Shown in pieces: positions 39,298-52,393 of a stretch of DNA of 64,000 nucleotides. The notes below the pieces were generated by a model. It was not told where the DNA came from and searched no databases. It was given only the letters and a program-made list of their open reading frames with translations. The DNA comes from Lophius americanus (Eukaryota > Chordata > Actinopteri > Lophiiformes > Lophiidae). Position 1 is the first letter of the stretch. Each line of letters begins with the position of its first letter. The DNA is taken from the NCBI GenBank assembly GCA_037951165.1, contig JBBDHG010000112.1, forward strand, positions 2,806,501 through 2,870,500, given 5' to 3'. Made by a program: the position numbers and the translations under genes.

Positions 39298-39366
39298 GTT
39301 CAAGCCCGATCAACATGAGACCATGTTGCCCCCAGCAACATGGTCTCATGTTGCTGGGGCTTGAAC
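39298..39366. repeat. 69-nt compound hairpin
   Basis: Outer arms GTTCAAGCCC (39298-39307) and GGGCTTGAAC (39357-39366) are perfectly complementary. After a 3x3 mismatch come inner arms of 19 nt, 39311-39329 (CAACATGAGACCATGTTGC) and 39335-39353, also perfect, with a 5-nt loop CCCCA. Each inner arm is itself nearly palindromic (CAACATG...CATGTTG). It may be the core of a small fold-back transposon; the flank TTGAACCGGCTACCTTCTG looks repeat-like. Confidence 0.9.
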
Positions 39367-40724
39367 CGGCTACCTTCTGATATTCCAGACATTGAAGCTG
39401 GGCCGATGTACATATTATTTTTCTCACCCATTTAAAGTTCTAGTATAGATTGAGATCGTTTCAGTCGCATAGACTTAAAAGATCAAACTTTAAGACTTTG
39501 AGCAACAGCTATCCTGAGTGAAACTTTGGTGGGAATCAGCCACTGGAAGTGGTTGATTTAGTTAGATTTCATGTTGTAACCGAGTAAAATGACGGATTTC
39601 TACATGAGGTCCTCCACTAGATTTTCCCCCGGTGTTGCCCTGCTCCAGCATGGTTCTAAATCTTTTGGGTCCTATCCCATGCGCTCTCGCACAACGTCAA
39701 TGTCTTAGTTGAGATGCCTCAACCAGCATAGTGCACAGCAGATGAAATTGTTGCAAATGCCTTCTAGTGAACAGAAGATTTCAGATGTTCCTAGTATTTA
39801 TTTTTCCAAAACTACATTTTTGGGTCATCCTGCATAGTAATATCTTCACAGTTAGTGTTATATTAATAACATTGGGGTCTTTACCATATTTTTGATTTTC
39901 GATTTTCACCATAGTTTATGTGAGTAAAATGAACACTGCAGCGAACATGGTCCCACAATACTCAAATCTACCCCTATTTCCTGTAAGCGTCACCCGTGAC
40001 CACCATTGCCAGGCCTGACCTAGATATTGTTGGGTTTCTTGTATATCCACTCATAACAGCTGGCCGCCAACAGATTACTGGTCTTTCATGTGATTGTGCC
40101 GATGGGGTTGAGCTTCTGTTGCAACCTAACCTGATAAAAAATACTTGAACCATGGGAACTCAACCCAACTTTGGCATGTCTACCTTCCATGTGTGTGAAT
40201 CTTAGAGGGATAGATGCTTATTTGTCACTCCAGGATTAGTGTTGGGATTTATACATTAATTAGTTCCCAATTCTAAACAAACTGTAACATCGTAAGTGTT
40301 CGGCTGAAATTTAAATAGACTGTTTCACATTCACTAACACAAATGTAAGTGGGCTAGCATCTGGACCATCTCCAAAGCAGAGAATGGGTTCTTTATTTCT
40401 AACAGCCAGGAAAAATACACAGCCTTACTGCTGAGTGGCTCCAAGAATACACTTATAACAGGACAAATGTTCTACAGCATTCTCTCATGGCTGTGGCTAT
40501 GGACTACAACTGCCCTAATCCCCCATGTCAAAATTAACAATACCCATAAGGCCACCCTCTAAAACGGCCAGACACCGGCCCGTTAGGGCGGGTGAAGACA
40601 ACTTGCTGGCTTGTTGCAGCTTATGTTATGAATTAAAGTGCTGTAGAATTCTTGTAATTCAGAAATGAGATCACATACAATATATGTCTGAATCCAAATT
40701 TGGTACTGCAAATTAGGTAGTACG

Positions 40725-40769
40725 TGAGCAATTAATTGTAAAAAGCTACCTTTTACAATTAATTGCTCA
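40725..40769. repeat. 19-bp perfect hairpin
   Basis: The arms at 40725-40743 (TGAGCAATTAATTGTAAAA) and 40751-40769 are perfect complements around the 7-nt loop AGCTACC. The following text CAGCCCTACATAAT, read in reverse, gives TAGGGCTGAGCAATTAATTG. This resembles the start of hAT-like repeats in fish, so the hairpin may be two opposed element ends. Confidence 0.85.
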
Positions 40770-41174
40770 GCCCTACATAATATTTTTTTTTTAAAACAAT
40801 ACATGAGCCATGTTTTACTCAAGTATTTACATTTAATGAAGTGAAAATAACAATTTCTCAAGTCCAGCTGTTTTCTATACTTTTGATGGGAGGAATGTAT
40901 GCTAGGTTTGAGGGTCCTTTCTCTTCATATCTTTAGTTTTACTGGAGACTTAAAAAATGTGATTATGATAGATGATCTTATCCATATTACCCTTGTTTAT
41001 TTAGAGTTATGCATATTATCCCAAACATGCCATCACTTTAAATGTTCATTTTAGGCCTTTAAACTGCATATAAATACACCTTAATGTAGTTGCATGCATA
41101 TAAAAAAGTCCCTTGTTTTATATCTGTTTAAGACGAGGCTGTTTTGGACACAGATGAAGTCAGAATAATATTTA

Positions 41175-41298
41175 TTCATTCATTATTATCCATAACCAGC
41201 TTATCCCGTTCAGGGTCGCAGGGGCCGGAGCCTATCCCTGCTGACATTTGGTGAGAGGTGGGGTACACCATGGGCGACTCATCAGGTCATCATTATCT
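41175..41298. repeat. Fish interspersed repeat (GGGTCGCAGGGGCCGGAGCC type)
   Basis: TTATTCATTCATTATTATCC, then GTTCAGGGTCGCAGGGGCCG, GAGCCTATCCCTGCTGACAT and GAGAGGTGGGGTACACCATG follow the order of an abundant fish repeat (ATTATCC, GGGTCGCGGGGG, GGAGCCTATCCCAGCTGTCA, GGCGGGGTACACCCTGGA). The rest is missing. I believe it is LINE-derived, but the class is not certain. Confidence 0.65.
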
Positions 41299-42769
41299 CG
41301 TTAAGTTAAAGTGAACATTTTGTCAGTGAAGTGGATTTGTTGGAAAAAGGAAAAATGGATAGCATAGATATCCAAGCCATTCCAAAAAACACACCAGCTG
41401 TTGCCTGTACTGCCTGTACTGTGTATGCAAGATCCTACCGGAGGATGTGTGATGAGAAGGATCACTAGGGCTATTCTTAGATTTTCACACATGAGAGCTT
41501 TCTAAATGTTTCCTCCTGCGCTTTTTTAACCTGCAAGAACATTCTATCATTTGATGTATGGATACATTTTGAGCACCATTTTCTCAAATCACACCCTACA
41601 CACCTGTTCATGGTCTTTCCTTAATTCCATCTTTATTTCTTGTCTGCAGTGCTGCTCCTCTGTCCTCTCTCTATGCCCAGTGCATGGCACTGGTGCACAG
41701 AATTGTTGTAGTCTGGCAGACAATTATCTCAGAGACCTTCATGACAATTACTACATTCCTGTTCTTAAATCTATCCACACTGTCCATCACCTTAAAAACG
41801 GAATACACTTGTGTCATGAATACACACACAGAAAAACGTACTTTCAACCAAGTGTTTGCTATCTTTTCAGTTCTAATATATCTATTTTATTAAAGCTGTG
41901 TATGTTAAAAATCTTAGAGCAAATGCTCAAACACAACAGTATTACAGATAAACAATAGAATAGTCTAGAATAGAATAGTCTACAATCTAAAGAATAGTAG
42001 AATATATGATCCAAAATATCAGTTAATGGACCACATTTCTCTCTGTTTGCAGCTCTGCACGCATCCCTCAAAATCTTTTTATTGACAAACCACACCTTGA
42101 AAACCTTGGAGGTTTTTAAATGTGCATAGAAAAGGTCATGACATTCAGAAATGGCATTCTCTTTGGGCAAATGGCTTTGATGTCTGGCTGTTAAATAAGG
42201 TTAGTTATATCAGTTCGAATCCAGAGCTCTTTGGCGTCTTCAGCATTGCCGGCCCTACGTTAATACTGAAGGCTCTCAGTTAAAATGGGAATGAAGTCAC
42301 CGTGTTTGAAATGCTCCCGAGCCGACTAAAGAAAGCAGAACACACATACTGTATGGCCCGGGTGTGTGTACATGGGTCTGCATCAGTGGTGGATGACTGC
42401 GGAGGGGATTGCTGCCAAGAGTTAATGCGCTTTTCATTCAACGCATGCAAACACGTTTATGTATCCTGCCCCACTCCCTGCTATCTCAGCTCCCCACTCC
42501 CATCTTTAGCTCTTCCACATAGAACGGATGAGCTGAAGTGTAAGTGTTTAAGGGTAGAACCTCAGAGGCCATAACCCTATATTACTCCCCTTGCCTCCCA
42601 GCTGATGAGTTATTCAACGCCTGACAAGGACACACCCTTTTAACATTCACAACTTCTAAAGGAAGCTCAGCAAACACCCTTAGAGCTGCCTTTGGCAAAA
42701 TAATCTCAGGACTTAATACACTAAGACTGTTCCGGCCTCTGAAGTGATAAACGCCCACTTTTTTATCTA

Positions 42770-43040
42770 AGTCCTTCCTTCCGGCCGAAGTAGTCTCAAC
42801 ATGTTTGAAACAATCAATGGGGATTCACCAGCCGGAGTCCTGACACCGCCAACATTGTTAATTAGTCCTGACAAAATCCCAGGCGCTTTTGTCGGAGCAC
42901 ATTGGAAAGAAAACGAGCAGATTCGACTATTTTGGCATAGATTTGTTTTTCCTGAAGCCATCTTCCATGGGAAGATCTTGGTGATTGAGGGCGGCTCCCA
43001 GTGGGGGTACATCAGTATCCGAGGATGAAACAGCAAAATA
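42770..43040. promoter_or_regulatory. Candidate conserved non-coding element
   Basis: Both strands are open for 75-89 codons here and base composition is higher in GC than in the neighbourhood, with TTGTTAATTAGTCCTGAC in the middle. Neither translation resembles a known protein. A constrained non-coding element would give the same appearance. Confidence 0.25.
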
Positions 43041-44039
43041 TAATGGGGTCATGTGCCAACAGAACATGAAGCAATCCTAGAGCGAACTGGCATCAGGATA
43101 TTCCCTGCTTCCAGATAGCTTGTTTTTATTGATTTTGTATCTAGATTTTAATATTGTGTAATTTGCTTTGTTTTAGGATGCAGTATTTGACTCTTTGCTA
43201 TTGGATTTGCAAGCACCTCCCTTCTTATTTAAAGTCATGTTCCATTATTAACTTTTCTTCTCTTTTTAAGTTAACTCGTTATTATGAAACTGTAAAGTAT
43301 TATCTGCGGATCTTGAAAGCTGAGCATATTTCTCTGTGCCATAGCGCTGCTATTGTCGAAATGCTATTAAACCCATATTTATCATTCTTTTGTTGCATTG
43401 TGTGGCTTCGACCCTTCATCACAATAAACAGGAGGACTGCAAAACCCTGAGCCGATTCTATGTGCAGTGTCATAGTGAATACTCGTTATACCACCAAATA
43501 TGTCCATTTTAGAAACTTCAGTAAAAATACAATCACATCAGCCTATAACAAATATGAAACTATATGTGTTTGTATTTACAGATGCTCATCTTCAGTATGA
43601 GGCGGTTTGTCAAATCCTGAAGTCAGACAGGATGGAAAAATTAACTTTGTTCAAAAGCCATTTATGGAATTTGTTGACTATAAAAATATATAATATGACC
43701 AGCATTCTCTTTTATTTCTGGAAATCTTTATTCTTTACAACAGAGGACTTGATGTTGTTTAGGTCGTAGTCTCCAGATTGACTGATTTGTGTTTTCAAAA
43801 TGAAAAAGTGTTCAATTCCAGTGTACAACTAGCTGAACACGGCGAGACTGAGAAGAGACAGTCATCGTGAATCACACACATGGAGATTGTCCAGAAAACG
43901 ATAGTCCCTTTTTTTCTTTAGCAACCTGAGGTTGAACTCTCCGGATGCAGTTCCCATCTCTGCAATTAAAAAAAAAATGTTTGTTTTGATATATGCTCGA
44001 GCTTATGTAGATATTACTTCATAACATTGCATGTGTGGT

Positions 44040-44420
44040 CGGACCTTTGCTTTGGAATCAGGTCTCAACAATATAAACACGCGTTATGAGAAAGCGCAGA
44101 TCCAATTTGTCTTGATTCATTTTTCCTACTGCAGGACAAATTATCTCCGATAAAGGAGCTTTAAAGTACAAGTCTTGGTCTTATTTACCATTAAACAGGA
44201 CTTTAATTTGCTGGTGAAACTTTGATCATTATTTTCATGACAGATGGTTTTACAGCCATTATTTGGCTACATGGCGACCTTTTACATTCTTCCGTAATTA
44301 TTTCTAATGTCATAAATGAAATATTATTGAGCTGACATTTTTCCTGCTCACGTTCACCCTAACGAGTCAGCCGAGTCAACTTGATGATGACTACCATATG
44401 TAAATGGAAATTCAGCCGTT
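44040..44420. promoter_or_regulatory. Candidate conserved non-coding element
   Basis: Complex sequence with TTAATTTGCTGG, TGATCATTATTTTCATGACA, GCCATTATTTGGC and CCGTAATTATTTC. It has no frame and no repeat match. It is suggested only by motif content and contrast with the flanks. Confidence 0.22.
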
Positions 44421-44954
44421 ATTTACAGCTATAGAGGGAGATTGTGTGTTTGTGTTTGTGTGTTTGTGTTTTATCATATGTATTATTATTTGCTGATCCT
44501 GGTACCCAGCTGAGTTGAGCCAGAGGTCAATCCACCGGTCCAATTTCTCGGTAAACGCAGACTTATTCCCCTCAGTGATCCCAGTCAATAATATTTGACC
44601 TCATGAGAAAATCAGGAACACGAAGAAAGAGAGGGAGAGCGGCACTTACACACTCGGGAGCTGCAGTCAACGAGTGCAGGCGGCATGCATCACCATCGTC
44701 GTTTCTGGTATTGATGCAACCATGAAAGTTGCATTTTTGGAGTGTGGTTGTGGCAGATAAAACTACAGGGAAGAGCTAGAGTGGATTTGCATTTGGGGGG
44801 GTTTCTGGAAGAGCAGATAAGACTTTGGGCTCTTTTAACGCTCTTACAAGTTATTATGCAAAATAAGAATTTTATCAGTACAGCCCATACATATTCTTTA
44901 TCATTTTCAAAAATGTGTTATTTCTCTGTGGAACTAAACAATAAAGACCAGCAT

Positions 44955-45068
44955 TGAGACACAATGTCCACATACTTCCTCAGATATCCCGCCCACAGAC
45001 TGGCGCCACTGTAATTAGATGATTCTGTCTACACCTGTCAGTGATTATAATCTTATGGCTGATTGATG
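44955..45068 (-). mobile_element. Tc1-like transposon end fragment, copy 5
   Basis: ACACCTGTCAGTGATTATAA followed by TCTTATGGCTGATTGATG matches the right terminal region at 60805-60843 and 63008-63048 (CACCTGTCAGTGGTTxTAxxGTTATGCCTGAT). The upstream CAGATATCCCGCCCACAGAC also fits the family. Only about 110 bp remain. Confidence 0.65.
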
Positions 45069-45600
45069 AATTTTGCAGTGGAATTATTTTTTGTTCTATT
45101 TCATGAACTGTTTGGCGTGTTCTGTCATGATGACTGGAAAGCACAGACCAAACCTTTTTTTCCCTTTCACTTTAGAATCAACCATTTTAAAATGCCAGAA
45201 GCATTTCTTTATTTGACATTTTTTCGGCAGCAGTTTGTGATACATCAATCCACCTTTCAGGGAAGTAGTCAGATCCGTGCGGCCGAACTTAGCCACACCT
45301 ACGAACCGTTTCTGCTAAGCATTTGGAGTCATGATTCAACAGAATAAAATATAGTGTCTGCAGAAATAGCAAAGGAAAAAAAATCTTAGTCCATATGTCG
45401 CACTGTTCTGAATAGCCTCATGGATCATGAATAAGTACATCTGTTGACACTTTTTATTTACTAAGTACATCATAAAAACCTCATTATAGAAATAGAAATT
45501 ATGTAAAATACAAAAAAGAAAGAAATATTAAAGATATATAAACATATAGCTGTGTGCATGCATTATATACATATATACACATACATACATACAGGTGTAC

Positions 45601-45856
<256 letters not shown>

Positions 45857-47065
45857 GTGGGTGCTCGTTCTAGCATTTTCTGCCATAGTGAAATACGGTG
45901 CAAACATACATATATCTACCAGCTCTTGTTCATAACTTATTTTCAGACTATGATGCATAAGATAAGCCTGGAACATACAATGCACCTTTAAAGATGAAAA
46001 CACTAACATTGTTTTCCTTTGAAAAATAAAAAATAGTTTGGCTCCAGCAGCTATATACAGTACGCTTTTGAATCAATGGTGCTCACTTTAGGACACTAAA
46101 GCTTTTATATGAACCTCCTGCAGGCAACAAAGCAACAAGGTAGGGAGTAGAAACTGGAGTGCCTTCACTGCCCCAGGTTCTGTCTTTGTGTAATAAAGAA
46201 ATATTTCATGTGTGACACTCACAAAGCCTATGGGTGTACACCATCCAAAGCAGACTTTAAGCTAGCAATAATTAACATAAGCATATGGCGTGTGCCTCTG
46301 ATGAATAGTGCCTCTCCTCCATCCTGCTCCAAGTTGAATGCAGCACCTGAGCTAGATATAATCCACTGCACATTCTAATAACTTGGCAATTGATTTGGCC
46401 CTTTTTGGTCCAACAATTTCTGTAAACCACAGAATTGATCTGAGAGAAATCAATTAACAGCTCAGGCTATGTAAATATGAACAAAAAATATGGATTGCTC
46501 TGCATATAGTACGACCATCTGAGCAAATTCTGGCAGCAGCTTCTGCTTTTGTGCTGAGATGCTCAGCGTGAGTAAATTCCAGTCAGGTTTGACTAGCCCC
46601 AGGTGAACTGATAACCAGACCGTCTGCAATGATTAAGTTATCTTATATCCATCAAGAAGAAAATGCACTTAACCCTCCACATTCAAGCCCGCTGTGTTAT
46701 CAGCACCATAACGGAAATTGATAAAAGAAAGCTGTCTTATCATAATCCTACATACATAGCAGTGGGGAATTGCTATTTTAGGAAGCTAGACGCGAATAGT
46801 AGGGCAGAATGGAGAGTGAAGGAAGTGAGGGTCTGCTCTTCATTGGAGATCAGATGTTATCAGCCTGTATTGATGGAGCGGCTCAAGGAGATACAAGAAG
46901 CATCGTTTTGTCGTCAACACTCCTCATAACTGAGCAGATTGTCGCCATCATCAAAGGGGTGCAGTAGCCAAGCAGCAGCTGACTCAGCAGAACCCTTGGG
47001 CCTGCGGCAGAAGTAAAACCCTGAGAGGCATTAAAAACTGAGGGAGAGAGACGAGGGTGGGGGGG

Positions 47066-47145
47066 AGGATTATTAGAGATAGTGGAAGTGAGAGACCAAA
47101 ATATGAGGATTATTATAGAGACAGTGAAAAGGAGAGAAGGGAAAG
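47066..47145. repeat. Purine-rich tandem duplication
   Basis: GAGGATTATTAGAGATAGTG is followed about 38 bp later by GAGGATTATTATAGAGACAGTG, each with a GA-rich tail. These are two diverged units of a roughly 38-bp tandem repeat in a purine-rich stretch (47040-47150). Confidence 0.75.
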
Positions 47146-50100
47146 GGGGGCAGCTGCATGACCTCTCTGCATGCTGACGCTGTTGGTTTGTTTCCCTGTG
47201 TATTCTATCAAGCTTCGAACATTAAACAGATTTAGTGGAAGTAGCAGTAATTTTGCTTTTGGAAATTCTGTCATTAAAAAACGGTCGCTTTAAGTAGCCA
47301 CCACATATGGATTTCCACCCAGAATGCACTGATGTGGATTTAAACTCTAAATTTAGACTGAGGAAGAAAAAATACAGAGCGGGTTAAATGAATATATTAT
47401 TTTAATAATAGAGATTTATGCATGAGGTGTGCAGACTTAACTATATTATTTACATAAAAGGCACAGTCTATGTCAAAGAAGGAGGAGAGCAGAGAGTGAG
47501 ACATGGATCAATAATGAATTGGAACAGTATCTGTGTGGAGAATGCCGGAAATGTCTTCTGTGTCAGGATGTCTTCCTCAATCTCACACTGTGCTGAGGTC
47601 TCTTTAATGTGTTCAGAAAACCTGCAGAGGCCTTGATTAAGTCAAGTGTAAGGCCAGAACCTGCCTGCAATCCAGAGCCCCCAGCTCACTGAGTGAGCTA
47701 TCAGGTGACCCGTCTCCTTCTCTCATTCACTCTCCATTTAGAAACCGGTGCTGAGAGGAGCTATTAGAGTCTGGACCTCAGCCCCGAAATGCATTCTGCT
47801 TGGCGATGATAACCAGCAGGTAACAGTATGTGTAGGGAGAGAGTTTATGAGGGAAAGGTGGGTTGAGGATATGGCAGCAATGGGAGGTGGAGGAAGGTAA
47901 ATGATCTCTGAAGGCCGTCTTATTAATGGAGGCTTTTCATTACTGGCGCTAATGCAAACGATTGGTAGGGCTAATGAGCTTGAAGGTCTGTGTGAATGAG
48001 GGCTCTGTGGAGCAGAAGTGTGGGATGATCATAGCGGGAGGGGAAGGTGATGAGCTCTAACATTTATATCTGGACATAAAGAACATTTTGCTTGTACAAG
48101 AACAGGAGGAATGGAGAGAGAAATGGATGAATGAGCTGATGGGATGGCGAGTCAATTGTGTGCCGACTCAATATGACAGTCTGGGAAAGAGCGTGCAAGA
48201 TGAATGATAGAGGGGATGAGTGTATTTCACTGTCAGTGAATTGAGGTGAGCTAAAGCATGGAGAATATCTTCATCTTCTGTAAAGTGTTTGCATACCCTC
48301 GGTGTGTGTAGGCACTTAAAAGCCGATGAAGTGTAGCACATTCTTCGATGACGGAGCTCATCAAAAGTCAAAAGTAGGATATGTGGAGTTATTGCAGAAC
48401 GGAGCCAGCGTAGTTTACCCCCTCAACCACCCCCAAAAGAACTGGCCTTTTGTGTATTGTGTTGAGAACACCCTTGGTGGTTCCTGTGAACCTTGCATGT
48501 AGAGGGATTTAGCTCGATTTACAGCATGGTGCGTACAGGATCAGTTCTGGCTCAGGAGTGTCTCATGTGGGCTTTCACTAGGGAGCGGTGGAGGGTGGAC
48601 CAGAGGCCACTGATTGATGGTGAAGGACACTGAACCCCTCCCCCACACCCACAGTTAAGAAGAGCCCATCTAAGAAGCCACGTCCTCGGGGAAATTGGGA
48701 TGCTGCATGGCTGGCTGTGCACTGCTCATGACAGCCGGCTCGGAGGATACGGCCAACTTAAGGAGTGAACCATCCTCTAAACAGCAAATGAATGAATTTG
48801 AGAATCAGTCTCACAAAAAATCAGAGAGAAAATTCCATCTTTCCTGCATTTTACAGAGCATGTGTGCAACTTGGGGCAAGTAAATACAGTTTTGATGATT
48901 TCTGAAGGGTCAATGCGCAAACCTGACATCCCGAGCATGAGAAGGATGAGAAGAAGTTGCTTGCGCTGTCACTCAACGAATGATGATGTTCCAGTGAATT
49001 ACAGTGCAGTGCTTTACACTTGAGATGGTACTCTAGCCTGCATCGAGTGTCACTGTTGCAGATTTCAGAATGATTCATTATCTGTGTCAACAGTGACTTG
49101 GGTTAAGGGGCCCTGCGCTTGTTGTGCATATGATATGTGGGTGACAAAACTGCCGTAGATGGAGATTTCAGAGTGAAGGGGGAGGGGGAAAGGATGAGAG
49201 AGAGAGGGTGGCTTATGCTCCCAGCACACTATTTAAAGCCGATGGCTTCAGTCCAGAATCAGGGGAGAGAGAGATCCGAGGATTGTTATATTCTGAGACT
49301 GTGGTTAGAGCTACGGAGGCTTGAGTTTTTCATATCAATTTGGTTGCAAAACAGTAATTGAAGTGTATAGCTTTCATCTCCACTTATCTACTCCACTCCT
49401 TTCCTTTTTGGATTGCTGCTTGTCTTCCCGCCATGCGCACATCTTGAAACTGTTGGTTTCTCGATGACATATTGTCGGGGATGCTGTTACATTATTGTTG
49501 CTCGGTAGTGATGTACATGGCAATTAAATACAAATCCCAAAGAGCCCCAGCGCTTCCTCTCCTGTCCGCTTTCACTGCAGCCTTGCTCTCGTGCCCATTT
49601 TAATCGCTGTCCTTCTCTCCACGCTCTCTCCTACTTTGAATCCCTTTCTTCTCAACCATATCTGCTTTTCTTTTGTGCATACTTTCTGCTTGTCTCTGTT
49701 TCTTTCCTGTTCTATTGGCTTCACGTTAATAAGCTTAATACTTGTGTTGCAGGCAGTTCCTGGTTGGGGAGTTAATTAAGATAGTATGTTACATCCCACA
49801 CAGTCAAAACAATGGAGGCCGCTGCTTTTCACAGTGACACTGGAAGACATTAAACAAGCCCAAAATTAAAAGGCTTTGATGAAGCAGGAACTCGGAAACA
49901 GGGACTTTCCCCCAACCTCGCTAAACATTTCCCCTCTTGGGAAGCACTGAGGAGTTTTTGTTACACCATCCAGTCTGGTCAACATTAGTCATAGCAGAGA
50001 GCCAGTAATTACACCAGGAGCACCCTGAACTGTTGAACGAAAAGCAGTTGTGTATCCCATTGTAATGCGATTACTGCAGCATTAACTGAGTCACAAACTA

Positions 50101-50366
50101 CACCAACACTGACCACATGAGTATCCTAAGAAGGTAAATAGGGATATCTGCCTATTCCCTCCCGCCACCACTGACACACACACCCAGATACACACGCAGA
50201 CACACACACATGATTTTTTTTAGCACGTCCAACACAATGCAGCGCTCTCAGGCTTCAGCGGTAGTGGGCTGGCTGAGAAGGACAGGAGCTGTTGCTATGG
50301 TTACCATTTCTCCACTCGCTCTCACAGCTCAGGAAAACTGTGTCATTATCCTGTGCTTTGGATAGG

Positions 50367-50389
50367 AGAAGAGAGAGAGAGAGAGAGAA
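50367..50389. repeat. (GA)n microsatellite
   Basis: About eleven GA units follow GGATAGGA. The reverse strand gives a serine/leucine-rich frame at 50255-50464, which is not a gene. Confidence 0.92.
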
Positions 50390-51905
50390 TGAGGTAGAAA
50401 GAGGAGACAACGATGGAAAGGCAGACAAAGGGATGAATAAGAGAGTAGCATGTACCCAGCTCACACATCATCAAAATTTGTACCCATTTAGCATCTCTAG
50501 TCGCTCCCTATCTCTTTTTTCCTCTTTTTTCCCGTCTGTCAGCAGAGCCATAGTTTTCACCGTAAAATGCGAACAATTTCGGCGCTGACAAATAATGCCT
50601 GAAAATCTCGGGTTAAAGCAGCGCTGTGTCAGGTGATAATAGGATGCGTGTCTGTTTTCCTCTGTCCCTGGTATCTGCTGTTAAAGCTGTCACTATCTTT
50701 CATGCCAGTTCAAATAAAAAAAGATCCATCTCTGGCCCGTTTTATTTAATACACCCAAAGCCGTATGGAACACCAAAGACAACCAGTTTGTGTTATCTGA
50801 ACATTGAATAAATGCATGTGTCGTGATAGCAGCAGCTCAGTGGGCCAACAATCATCCTCTCTAACTAACCTCCTGTGTTAGACCTCTGATGAAGAACTGG
50901 ACTGGACATATGCAAGATTGCATGTGCATGTGCATGTGCTCACAGCGTGTGTGGTTACGTCACTCTGCTCAGTGTGTTTGTGCAGCCTGAGATCCACATC
51001 ATAGGAGTCACATTTTGAACTAATTACATGGCCGTGTAAATAGAAGTACACTGCTTATATGGGCTGCGCAGCAGATGATTTCCCCTGGTGGAGCCCAGCT
51101 GGGTTTGCTTCACGGCGTGTGCATTGTGTACAGATATGCATGATGAATTTATACATGCACATTTGTGATAGAGAGGGCCAGGGTGCAGAGAGAGAGAGTG
51201 TTTTGGTGTAACCTTTTAAGTGTGCTTTATTGAGCTACAAGCTAAAAGAGTGTGTCTGTGTTGAGGAGGGTGAGAGGCCCCTCCAAATGAAAAGCAGTCA
51301 TCTCCCTCTCTGCGCGTCTGACACAGCTCTCCAGAGAAACCTGTTAATATTAAAGTGGCTGTCTGCCGCTCAGCGAAACACAAACAGCAGAAAACAAAGC
51401 TGCCTTCCGCAGGAAAGTGCAGCCCTCATCTGTTATGATTTTTATATCCCACTAATATGAAACACAGGGAAAGGAAATGTCAGAGTTTAGTCACCCTCAC
51501 CTCATATTAGTTGCAGTCTGGACACTGAAACTAGAGGACGCTGGCGTTGTCTGTTTGCCGCTTTTCCGTCAGAGTTCTACAGCCTGCAGTACTATAAACC
51601 GACAAGTATACATTTATTTTTGCTCACCGGCAAACCTTTTGGATTCATATCCGTATTTGTATTTGTATTTGTACGAATTCAACCGAGTCTGGTGACGGTC
51701 TGCCTACCTGTTGCTGCAAGTGTATCATCACCCGTAGACTTCTGTGTCTGTTTGTTCATCGTTGATGTTAGTTTGTTTATCCATCTTGTTCATCACAGAC
51801 CCAGTGACACTTTCACCAAAAGCCGCTGTTGACCACTTTCTGTTTTTGATAGCTTTTTTCTCGGCATCATTTCCATGAAAATAATGGCTACTACCATCCT
51901 CGTCC

Positions 51906-52325
51906 ATGGCGGCCCCATGTGGCCCCACAGCTAACAACGGGCTAGTTTCCACGACTGGCATGATGATTAATTATTCCGTCACCCAACGGATGAAATTCTA
52001 CAACTACAACACTCCGTTGTGCATATCGCTTATTAAACAACTTGGACTCCTTCGCCGGCCCCGTTACATTCACAGAAGTTGCCGTTGTAAGTTTGTTCAC
52101 TCCCGCTCCCGCTCCGATAACTCCATTCCGTCCTTTTGGTCGTCCTTTTTCGTGCGCACTGTCGCGTCTCAGACGCTTCATCAGAACGCTGTAGCTCTTC
52201 CCACTAGTGGCACTTTAGTTTCCTCCATAAAGCTACTCACTGTACGGGTTACAAATCGTGGAGTGGATTTCAGTCTTCTTCGCCCAATACAGAGACTCAG
52301 TGTTCCAAATAGTCTAAAAATTTAA
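51906..52325 (+). pseudogene. LINE 5' protein segment
   Basis: The 139-codon frame includes LLRRPRYIHRSCRCKF and an Arg/Ser-rich stretch, as found just upstream of the endonuclease in fish L2-like elements. It has no catalytic motif. It ends at a stop 69 nt before the endonuclease frame; the intervening text reads on in another frame, so a frameshift separates them. Confidence 0.6.
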
Positions 52326-52393
52326 CTGTTTAATTCACAACCTCTCACAAACAAATCATGCCTCATACATGACTTCTGGAGAAGTGTCTGGAC

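Noticed and set aside
41551..41958. 135-codon plus-strand frame
   Set aside because: Low-complexity Cys/His/Leu-rich translation without motifs; overlapping frames on both strands are equally open.
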